From positions 1-64,000 of the forward strand of contig CAMCYD010000001.1 in the NCBI GenBank assembly GCA_945883785.1: DNA of 64,000 nucleotides. The letters are read 5' to 3'. The DNA comes from Helicobacter pylori PMSS1 (lineage in GTDB: Bacteria > Campylobacterota > Campylobacteria > Campylobacterales > Arcobacteraceae). Below, piece by piece: positions 57,326 to 64,000 of the stretch. Within the stretch, counting starts at the first letter, position 1. Every line of letters starts with the position of its first letter. A program made the position numbers and the translations under genes. A model generated the notes under the pieces. The model made no database searches and was not told where the DNA came from. It saw only the letters and a program-made list of their open reading frames with translations.

Positions 57326-58750
57326 ATGAACAACAACATAATAACCACAAACCAAAATGCAAAACAAGTACTAGCAAGAACTAAAAGCTTGCTAAATATC
57401 ACACAAAGAATATTGGAAACTAAAAATTCTTTTGAAGCTAGTGAAATGTTTTGCACATATTCTATTTTAATTACAAATCGAAGCTTAGTATCTAAATATC
57501 GCCTTGTATCAAAAGATTCATCAACTGATTTTATTATAAAACAAAGATATTATAAAGGTTTTTATTTAAACAAATATTTTTTTCGTAATGAAAAGGATGT
57601 TTTCATATATGATTCTAATTTTAAACTCATCAAATCGATTAAAAATCAAAGCATTTACTTTATTGATGAAAAAAGTAAAAACATTATAACTAAGTCTAAA
57701 AATAAAACTAAAATTTGGGACTTAATTACATTAAAGTACAAAAAAGCATTTATATCACCAAGATATAAAATTTATTTTAGTAATGAATATATGATATCTA
57801 TTGATGATACTAATAAAGTACATTTATGGGAAGCGAATACGTTGCAATGTTTATATCAACTAGAATTTAAAGAAGGGCCAGGAACGAAAGAGGGAATTCG
57901 TCAAATATATTTAACCAATAAAGATTACATTGTAAGTTCTCAAGACGATTTCACTGTGTTTGTCACTATAGGAAATTTGCTCACTGGAACATTTGTAAAA
58001 ACTTTATTGAATAAAAGCATTAAAAATAAGGGGAGAAATGGTTATGATGAATGTTTACAGTTAATAGGAGTTATACAAGATCGATACGCAATTGTTGATT
58101 TTGATAATATATATGGTGAGTCATTCTATACTTTAGTAGATATTGAAACAGAAGAGAAGATATACTATTATGATTCAAAATATGCTTATGTTGATGATAC
58201 TAAAAATTATATTATTTCTCGCGAACATGAAAATGGACATTTATCAAATAAAATTGCTGTATTTAATATTTTAACGAAGGAGATTTTTTATTTTGAATCT
58301 GCAGACATAACAAATTTTTGGGAAGTAGATTATCGAAATTTTAGAATATCATCTGATGGTAATAAAATAATAACTTTAAATAAAAATATGAATATCTTGA
58401 TAGTTGATTACAGAACAAAAAAAATTAAAACTATTCTTGATAATGAAATTATTATAAACTTTCAAGTCGCTAAAGATAATAAAACAATCCTGGCCATTAA
58501 CGATAAATATGAATTGATTCAAATAGACTATATTCAAGAAAAAGTTATAAAAGTCTATAAAGATTTAACTTTAAATTTAAAGAATATGTATTTGTGTGAT
58601 ATTTCGCCAGAAAAAAAATATATTGTCATTCGAGAAAGCAATCGGTATCGGTATTCATTATGGAATTTGGAGGACAATACATGTGAGGAAACTGATCAAA
58701 GTGAAATTAAATTTATAGTGGGTAGTGATACTTTCATACGTAATATGTGA
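57326..58750 (+). CDS. WD40-like beta-propeller protein
   Basis: A 474-residue protein starting at the base after the HNH stop. Residues 1-35 (TTNQNAKQVLARTKSLLNIT) form a short amphipathic helix that recurs at the head of the DUF1566 gene downstream. The rest consists of repeated strand units ending in motifs such as KIWDL, HLWEA, YSLWNLED, the pattern of a WD40-like propeller. Propellers bind other proteins. It may be a third component of the ATPase/HNH system or an independent gene; the spacing favours co-transcription. Confidence 0.6.
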   Translation: MNNNIITTNQNAKQVLARTKSLLNITQRILETKNSFEASEMFCTYSILITNRSLVSKYRLVSKDSSTDFIIKQRYYKGFYLNKYFFRNEKDVFIYDSNFKLIKSIKNQSIYFIDEKSKNIITKSKNKTKIWDLITLKYKKAFISPRYKIYFSNEYMISIDDTNKVHLWEANTLQCLYQLEFKEGPGTKEGIRQIYLTNKDYIVSSQDDFTVFVTIGNLLTGTFVKTLLNKSIKNKGRNGYDECLQLIGVIQDRYAIVDFDNIYGESFYTLVDIETEEKIYYYDSKYAYVDDTKNYIISREHENGHLSNKIAVFNILTKEIFYFESADITNFWEVDYRNFRISSDGNKIITLNKNMNILIVDYRTKKIKTILDNEIIINFQVAKDNKTILAINDKYELIQIDYIQEKVIKVYKDLTLNLKNMYLCDISPEKKYIVIRESNRYRYSLWNLEDNTCEETDQSEIKFIVGSDTFIRNM

Positions 58751-58777
58751 CATAATATACACTTCAGGAACAAACTA

Positions 58778-58888
58778 ATGACATTAATACTCAAACGACT
58801 AGAAATAATCAAATCAAGCATAGCAATAGAAGAGCAAGAAATAATCGAGCTTCAAATAGCCAAACTTCAAAATCTAGTCATTGATTAA
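58778..58888 (+). CDS. Short helical peptide, 36 residues
   Basis: MTLILKRLEIIKSSIAIEEQ continues as EIIELQIAKLQNLVID. It is a single amphipathic helix with heptad spacing. It may be a genuine coiled-coil mini-protein or the decayed head of a larger gene. Confidence 0.35.
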   Translation: MTLILKRLEIIKSSIAIEEQEIIELQIAKLQNLVID

Positions 58889-58914
58889 GAATACCAAATT
58901 TAGGACGCGTTCCA

Positions 58915-59452
58915 ATGAATAAAAACCAACCAACAGCAATAGATCAAGATGCAAAACTGGCTCTTACAAAAAATAAAAGGTTTACTAGATATGATATATA
59001 AAATTTCCAAAAATAAAAAAGAAAAAGAAGTAATACAACAAACTCAAGAGATAGTATCCAATCAAAAAGTTTGGATAGACCCAGATACCTCTCTTATGTG
59101 GCAAGTTGATGTAAATGGGGAAGAATATATTAGGGATGAAGCATTTGAGTATGCAAAAAGTTTAAATACTGAAAAATATGGTGGATATGATGATTGGAGA
59201 GTTCCAGATATAGATGAACTATATTCAATTCGTACATTCGAATTAAATAAATGTAGTAATGGAGAGAATTACTTTATAAAAAAGCCATTAGTGGAATCAA
59301 TGAGTAGCTTTACTTCTGATTTTTTTTGGTCTTCTACAGACATAGAAGAAGTGTCAAATGGTGCTTGGAATGTTGAATTCTTAAACGGCTATAACTTTGC
59401 CAACTTTAAGGCATTTAGTTATTATGTCCGTTGTGTTAGAAATGGACGATAA
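58915..59452 (+). pseudogene. DUF1566 (lectin-fold-like) protein gene with a frameshift
   Basis: ATG 58915 begins MNKNQPTAIDQDAKLALTKN, which matches the head of the propeller gene. The frame then shifts at an A-run (58968-58978). Removing one base restores ...KGLLDMIYKISKNKK and the long frame to 59452. That frame carries a DUF1566 domain: VWIDPDTSLMWQVD, YGGYDDWRVPDIDELYSI, FFWSSTDIEEVSNGAWNVEF and YYVRCVRNGR. Translation could also start at ATG 58949 (167 residues), so the domain may still be made. The A-run could give phase variation. DUF1566/FGE-type domains bind diverse ligands; the role here is unknown. Confidence 0.6.
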
Positions 59453-59466
59453 CTTTGCCAACTTTA
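59391..59466 (+). repeat. 18-bp direct repeat spanning the DUF1566 gene end
   Basis: ATAACTTTGCCAACTTTA occurs at 59391-59408 inside the gene and again at 59449-59466 across and after the stop, 58 bp apart. Confidence 0.7.
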
Positions 59467-59510
59467 TACAGTAAAGAGTTGAAAAAATTTATTTTTAAAA
59501 GGATGATAAA

Positions 59511-62162
59511 GTGGATATTAAATTAGAAGAATTATTGATAAATAGGGTAAAACTATTATTGCAATCACTTCAAAATGGAGATTTTGAGATAAGTCAAATG
59601 CTTGTATCAAAGATTTCGCCACTTGATAATGTTGATAAGGAATTGGATAATATTTTGGAAGATATTATGTATGAAAAATATCAAATAGCGATAGAGAAAT
59701 TGTCAAATTATTGTGAAATAAGAGATGAAATTTTGAATAAACTTGAAGATAATCATAATGATTTGGTTATCTTCAATGACCAAGAACTCTCAAGTCTCAA
59801 GCTTGAGCTCAAATCCCTAGAATCCAAACTCCAAAATCTAATAGAGCAAAAAACAGAGTACCTTAGTGATGTAGAGGAGTTCAACAACGAATACAATCTT
59901 CATCTTGGAGAACTTATAAAAGCGATCCTAAGTCTAAAAAAAGAGATACTCTACAAACAAACCATAAAACAAGTACGACTTAAAGAAAAATACAAAGAAA
60001 ATCTCCAAACATTTAAAGAAACCAAAGAGACTATCGAAGAGCTTAAAACCACTATCGCAGAGCTTGAAGAGGCACTCGAAAATATAGATGAAGATGATGA
60101 GGACTATGAAGAGCTAACAAAAGCCCATAAAGAACTCCAAGAGGAGATAGAAGTACTTGAAAAAGAGCTAGAAAATCAAGAAGAAGAGCTTGAAAAAACA
60201 AAAGAGTTTATCGAAGATGAGACGATAGAAGAGGAGTACGAAGAGGCAAAAGCAAATTTTGATGAGTATGAAAATGAATACAAACAAACCAAAGAGAATC
60301 AAAAAGATGTGATGCAACTAAGTGATGATGAAAAAGCAGAACTCAAAAAACTTTTCAAAAAAGCAGCGAGACTGTGCCACCCTGATATAGTCCCTGATGA
60401 AGAACTAAAGGCACAAGCAACGGAATTGATGCAGCAGCTTAATGATGCCTATAGTAAACAAGATTTGGAACGAATTAAAGAGATACTTTCAAGTCTAGAA
60501 AATGGGACTGTTTTTGAAACTACTAGTGATAAGCTAGAAGATAAAATCAAACTCCAAGAAAAAATCAAAGAGTACAAACAAAATATCAAAGATATAGAAG
60601 ATGAGATAGCTAGGATTATGGAGGATGATACTTATCAAACTATCAGTGGACTTGATGATTGGGATGGCTATTTTGAAGAGCTAAAAAGTGACCTCGAAGC
60701 TCAAAAAGAGGAGCTGGAAGAGGAAGCTATGGGGATTTTGGAAGAGAAAGAGGAGGAAACTTCTGAAATATCCAAAATAGTAGAAGAAGAGATACCTGAA
60801 TGGATACAAAAGATTTGGGATTGGGCGGATGAGAATAATATTTCTAACGATCAACTTTCGAGAAAGAAAGAAAATTTACTTGCAAAAACAAACATTGATT
60901 TTACTGGGATGAAATTAAAAAATATACCAGATGAAATTTGTCATCTTGAAAATATAACAACATTGATATTGTGGGATAATGATTTGGCATATTTGCCACA
61001 AGATATTGTGAAGTTTGTAAATCTGAAAAAGTTAAATTTGAGAGGTAATCCAAATCTTACAATCACAGCTATTCAGAAAGAATGGATTAATAATCTTAGT
61101 AAACAATGTATTGTTTTTATGGATGAAGTTAGATTGTACAGAGATGATTATGATAGTAGCAATGAAGAGTTTAAAAAAAATGAATTAACACAACAAATCA
61201 TAAATATAGTATTAAGAGATTTTAAAAATGAGCATCATATCGATTTAAGCACTAACTATCAAATAATGCTTAGAATAAAAGATGCCGCTAAAAAAGCTGC
61301 TAATAATTTAATTCACAATGAAGAAGCAAATTTTGTATTAAATTATATCACTTACATAAAAAACAAACCTATCAATATAGAAAAAATTTTCAAACAAGAA
61401 AGCTTTGGTCTTATGAATCCAGTGAATGTAAGGATTGTAAAAAATGAAGATAAACCTCTTCATCCCCCAAAACAAAAAGAAAATAAAACAACTTCTGAAA
61501 ATAGTCCTTATTCACAATATATCCAAGCTATCGAAAATCCATCATTTGAAAAGATAAGATGGTACTGTAATAATCTTATGGGTAAAGATGAAGCTGATGG
61601 GATGCAAAAATATTTAGCCGAAAATGGCAGAATGCACAAAGCACTTATCTATAATGCACTGGAGCAATTTATCTTGCAACTCAATGGGAAAAATCTCACT
61701 TTGGTTGAATGGGGATGTGAGCAAGGGATAGCTTCTATGTTAGTGCTTGACTATATCAGAGAAAAACAGCTTGATATTGAAGTGGCTAAAGTGATTTTAA
61801 TAGAAGATGACACAAAAGCACTCAGTCGTGCAATGGCACACAATCAAGTATTTGTAAGTCAATCTGTAGAAATATCTGGATTTGATAGTAAAGATAAGAC
61901 ACTTTCTACAAAACTAAAAAATACAAAAGACTCAAATTTTCTTCATATTTTTGCAAATGACACGATGCCTATGAAGTTCAAAGATGTAGGATTTGAAAAT
62001 ATTCCAAATAGTTATTTTATGTGTATTTCATCTGCAAACAGTGCATTTTTGGAAATGGTACACTCAGAAATATCAGGTTTATCAAATACAAAAACCTTAT
62101 CAAGTAGAGATGGGCAAATTGGAAGATTTAAAAGATTTGAGAGAATATTTAAGACTAATTAG
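59511..62162 (+). CDS. J-domain / LRR / Hsp70-fragment / Rossmann fusion protein
   Basis: It starts at GTG 59511 with AAAGGAUGA-type spacing upstream and encodes 883 residues. Residues 95-260 form a long coiled coil. Residues 270-325 are a J-like domain (LKKLFKKAARLCHPDIVPDE) with HPD. A second coiled coil (340-415) follows, then LRR units (460-520) with the NPNLTITAIQKEW cap. A segment at about 558-615 (IVLRDFKNEHHIDLSTN, LRIKDAAKKAANNL, VLNYI) resembles a stretch of DnaK's nucleotide-binding domain. The C-terminal part (670-883) looks Rossmann-like (NLTLVEWGCEQGIASMLVLD, VILIEDD), perhaps a methyltransferase. An Hsp70-related adaptor or sensor is plausible. Confidence 0.6.
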   Translation: MDIKLEELLINRVKLLLQSLQNGDFEISQMLVSKISPLDNVDKELDNILEDIMYEKYQIAIEKLSNYCEIRDEILNKLEDNHNDLVIFNDQELSSLKLELKSLESKLQNLIEQKTEYLSDVEEFNNEYNLHLGELIKAILSLKKEILYKQTIKQVRLKEKYKENLQTFKETKETIEELKTTIAELEEALENIDEDDEDYEELTKAHKELQEEIEVLEKELENQEEELEKTKEFIEDETIEEEYEEAKANFDEYENEYKQTKENQKDVMQLSDDEKAELKKLFKKAARLCHPDIVPDEELKAQATELMQQLNDAYSKQDLERIKEILSSLENGTVFETTSDKLEDKIKLQEKIKEYKQNIKDIEDEIARIMEDDTYQTISGLDDWDGYFEELKSDLEAQKEELEEEAMGILEEKEEETSEISKIVEEEIPEWIQKIWDWADENNISNDQLSRKKENLLAKTNIDFTGMKLKNIPDEICHLENITTLILWDNDLAYLPQDIVKFVNLKKLNLRGNPNLTITAIQKEWINNLSKQCIVFMDEVRLYRDDYDSSNEEFKKNELTQQIINIVLRDFKNEHHIDLSTNYQIMLRIKDAAKKAANNLIHNEEANFVLNYITYIKNKPINIEKIFKQESFGLMNPVNVRIVKNEDKPLHPPKQKENKTTSENSPYSQYIQAIENPSFEKIRWYCNNLMGKDEADGMQKYLAENGRMHKALIYNALEQFILQLNGKNLTLVEWGCEQGIASMLVLDYIREKQLDIEVAKVILIEDDTKALSRAMAHNQVFVSQSVEISGFDSKDKTLSTKLKNTKDSNFLHIFANDTMPMKFKDVGFENIPNSYFMCISSANSAFLEMVHSEISGLSNTKTLSSRDGQIGRFKRFERIFKTN

Positions 62163-62224
62163 TTGTCATTTTGACAAACATAATAAATAATGCTACAATC
62201 TGAAAACGAAAAAAAGGGTAACTG

Positions 62225-62635
62225 ATGGAAGTCAAACATATTGTATTTGAAAAATTACTTAGCAATAACAACCTAAAAAAAACAGATTTTGCCAACTATT
62301 CTAAGATTCCATATTTCACTGTGGCTGGATGGAAGAAAAGAGATAGTGTTCCCCCTTATGCTATGGTGATTTTGAAAGATATGATTTATAGAAAAAAGCT
62401 TGATATGGAAGCGGAACAAACTCTAAGACGAAGCTATAGTGTCCCTCAAATGAACTTTGCACTTACAGCGAATGAGGAAAATCAACTCAAATCTGTATTT
62501 TGGGGAACTAACTATACGATAGATGATATCGCAAAAGAGATACAACACAACAATCAAAATATCATAAAGAGAGTAGAAGAAAATCTCCCTTTGGATATGC
62601 GGACACAAATCATAGGCAAATTAGCTCATGCATAG
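62225..62635 (+). CDS. HTH antitoxin-like protein
   Basis: A 136-residue protein. Residues 15-50 (NLKKTDFANYSKIPYFTVAG) form a CI-like helix-turn-helix with a GWKKRDSVP recognition end. The C-terminal half is helical. A good promoter (TTGACA at 62173, TACAAT near 62194) and AAAGGG precede it. It overlaps the nucleotidyltransferase gene by eight bases. It fits the antitoxin of an AbiE/DUF1814-like pair, although it is not a classical AbiEi. Confidence 0.65.
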   Translation: MEVKHIVFEKLLSNNNLKKTDFANYSKIPYFTVAGWKKRDSVPPYAMVILKDMIYRKKLDMEAEQTLRRSYSVPQMNFALTANEENQLKSVFWGTNYTIDDIAKEIQHNNQNIIKRVEENLPLDMRTQIIGKLAHA

Positions 62636-63473
62636 AGATGATTGGAGCAGTGTTTTTACAAACCAAGATAGGATTTTAGAACAACTCAAGCCACTTGAAA
62701 ATGAGATGTTTCTAGCTGGTGGTACTGGATTGCAAAGGTTTGTGTTGCCTATGCCATATAGGCATTCTGAGGATTTAGATTTCTTTTTTTCAACTTTAAA
62801 AACCAATCAAGAGTTAGAAAATATCAAAAATAAGATAGTGGAACTTATCACAAATCTTGATGGAGCTAAACTTGACCGTGAACCACTATGGAGAAAAGAG
62901 GAAAAATCTTGGAGGATGTTTTTTAGTTTTAGAGACAATGATGAGATTATCAAAATAGAGCTACTCAATTTTACTTGTGATAGATTGAAAGATTTATCAT
63001 TTGTAAGTGAAGAAATTTATAAGACTGAAAATCTATATAATTTACTGTTGTATAAGTTAAAAGCTTTGTGTGATAGAGCAGATACTATAAAAGACCTCTT
63101 TGATATTTATTTTATTTTAAGAGATTTGGGTGAAATAAGTATCGATACACTTATGAACGATATGAATAAAAAGTTTGAAAATGCTATCGGCATAAAATAT
63201 AGTGTCAAAGATATTGTAACTGCATTAAATCATAGATTAAAATGGGATATAGAGGTTGGAGAAAATATCAAACATCTCCAAGGGATGAAACTTGAGATTG
63301 ATTTATTTCAAAAAGAGCTTCAAGAGACATTTGGGAAAAATGACACTTTAGATTTTAATTTTCAATCAAAAATACAAAAAAAAGCATCAGAATATGACAT
63401 GGAACCAAGTGAATATGTTGAGTTGATTGAAGAAAATCAATTTATAGTAGATGAGTGGAAAAAATATGTGTGA
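62628..63473 (+). CDS. AbiEii-like nucleotidyltransferase toxin
   Basis: A 281-residue protein with MFLAGGTGLQRFVLPMPYRH, SEDLDFFFS (DxD metal site) and a later DTIKDLFDIYFILRDLG, the conserved signature of the AbiEii/DUF1814 nucleotidyltransferases. Such toxins transfer nucleotides to RNA and arrest growth, and the partner keeps them in check. It is only distantly similar to the homologous toxin at 12941, so the two pairs are unlikely to cross-neutralise. The eight-base overlap with the HTH gene supports a type IV-like toxin-antitoxin unit. Confidence 0.75.
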   Translation: MHRDDWSSVFTNQDRILEQLKPLENEMFLAGGTGLQRFVLPMPYRHSEDLDFFFSTLKTNQELENIKNKIVELITNLDGAKLDREPLWRKEEKSWRMFFSFRDNDEIIKIELLNFTCDRLKDLSFVSEEIYKTENLYNLLLYKLKALCDRADTIKDLFDIYFILRDLGEISIDTLMNDMNKKFENAIGIKYSVKDIVTALNHRLKWDIEVGENIKHLQGMKLEIDLFQKELQETFGKNDTLDFNFQSKIQKKASEYDMEPSEYVELIEENQFIVDEWKKYV

Positions 63474-63509
63474 GATATGGAGATACACAGAAGCGAAAAT
63501 TTTGTTGCG

Positions 63510-63549
63510 GACAAAATATGGGTATATTGTTTGGTATGATTAGAAGAAT
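63510..63549 (+). promoter_or_regulatory. Island promoter motif before the second J-domain paralogue
   Basis: GACAAAATATGGGTATATTG leads into TTTGGTATGATTAGAAGAAT, with TATGAT (63535-63540) as a likely -10 box. It matches 54534-54573. Confidence 0.5.
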
Positions 63550-63568
63550 TAAAATATAAGGTCAATAA

Positions 63569-64000
63569 ATGAAATCTACTCAAGAAACATTAAAATTATT
63601 TTTTATTATCTGGGGAGTTGTTTTACTCCTCAATCAAGCAGTTATTTTTGGTGGTTGCTTTAATCCTTATTGTATTGCAGCAGCAATACCTCATACGGTA
63701 ATTATTACATTTTTATTAATAATGTTAATTGTATGGGCGGAAATAAAACAACATGACGAAGGACAACAACTAGAACCTATTTTAAATACTGAAATAGGAT
63801 GGATTTTCAAAGATAAATTAATTATTTCTAAAGATGAAATAATTTGGGAAAATACAACATACTCAATTAATGAAATTTCAAAAATTACATGGTGGGTTAT
63901 TGATTCAGACCTAGGTCAATTTCAATTTGGCAATCTCTATACTATTGTATTTGGCAATGATAAAACAACTTCAACTATAAAAACCAAACGAAAAGCTCTT
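63569..64000 (+). CDS. Membrane-anchored protein, paralogue of the J-domain gene at 44058 (runs off the window)
   Basis: 144 codons are visible, and the end lies outside. MKSTQETLKLFFIIWGVVLL, NQAVIFGGCFNPYCIAAAIP and the following FKDKLIISKDEIIWENTTYS align with the N-terminus of the 44058 protein, including the two membrane helices and the GGCFNPxC loop. Its promoter also matches the island motif. Whether the coiled coil and J-domain follow cannot be seen. A recent-to-moderate duplication. Confidence 0.75.
   Translation, partial: MKSTQETLKLFFIIWGVVLLLNQAVIFGGCFNPYCIAAAIPHTVIITFLLIMLIVWAEIKQHDEGQQLEPILNTEIGWIFKDKLIISKDEIIWENTTYSINEISKITWWVIDSDLGQFQFGNLYTIVFGNDKTTSTIKTKRKAL

Noticed and set aside
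58915-59510. Diversity-generating retroelement target
   Set aside because: The lectin-like fold and the 3' repeat were suggestive, but no reverse transcriptase or A-variable template repeat is visible in the window.

Overview
The window is AT-rich DNA with compact operons, small overlapping genes and an XerH-like recombinase. This, and the general look of the proteins, points to a Campylobacterota (epsilonproteobacterial) host of the Sulfurimonas / Sulfuricurvum / Arcobacter kind; I cannot name the genus. A complete plasmid replication and partition module (parA, a ribbon-helix-helix partner, a DnaB-N/RepA-type helicase, an initiator, 21-bp iterons and an AT-rich unwinding region), together with an accessory SSB, a Y-family polymerase and many conflict genes, suggests a large plasmid, an integrated plasmid or a mosaic genomic island. 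I recognise no rRNA, tRNA or CRISPR array.

Layout. 1-5.4 kb (minus strand): 5'-nucleotidase (partial), PD-(D/E)XK nuclease, NUDIX hydrolase, Sir2 deacylase, a WYL regulator and small unknowns. 5.6-5.95 kb: the decayed 3' end of a group II intron. 5.96-14.3 kb (minus): a tight six-gene operon with an HTH protein plus AbiEii-like nucleotidyltransferase, a CPIC zinc-finger protein, two very large tyrosine-recombinase-like proteins and a protein of unknown function. 15.4-16.4 kb: XerH-like recombinase behind a perfect 25-bp palindrome. 16.7-24.5 kb: many small membrane, ribbon-helix-helix and hypothetical genes with a signal peptidase I and a YwbE-like gene; several start next to a shared CGAA-AGGGT-TTCG element. 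24.6-29 kb: origin and replication/partition genes. 29-35.8 kb: WGR protein, small lipopeptide, secreted nuclease, zinc-ribbon protein, and a divergent Y-family polymerase / S24 repressor pair.

35.9-43.8 kb (minus) holds the most unusual unit: a DprA-like protein, a roughly 1,540-residue fusion of HAD phosphatase, phosphoribosyltransferase, DUF559-type nuclease and RecQ-type helicase, a tail-anchored coiled-coil protein, and a multi-pass membrane protein with an embedded nuclease-like domain. The DprA + phosphoribosyltransferase pairing recalls the ShosTA anti-phage toxin-antitoxin, but the helicase, nuclease and membrane parts make it much larger.

43.9-64 kb (plus strand) is an island of operons, several of which share a CAAAATRTG promoter-proximal motif. 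The motif becomes a perfect dyad in front of the island's own WYL regulator gene (49176). These operons encode J-domain/coiled-coil proteins (three paralogues), a HEPN-like membrane protein, a lipoprotein, an outer-membrane protein, SSB, LRR proteins, a single-ring Clp-type ATPase with two tiny membrane proteins, a Septu-like ATPase/HNH pair, a beta-propeller protein, a frameshifted DUF1566 protein, a J-domain/LRR/Hsp70-fragment/Rossmann fusion, and a second HTH + nucleotidyltransferase toxin-antitoxin pair. My reading is that this is a WYL-controlled stress or defence island, with at least four candidate conflict systems in the window as a whole. All functional assignments rest on motifs and family knowledge; no database search was possible.
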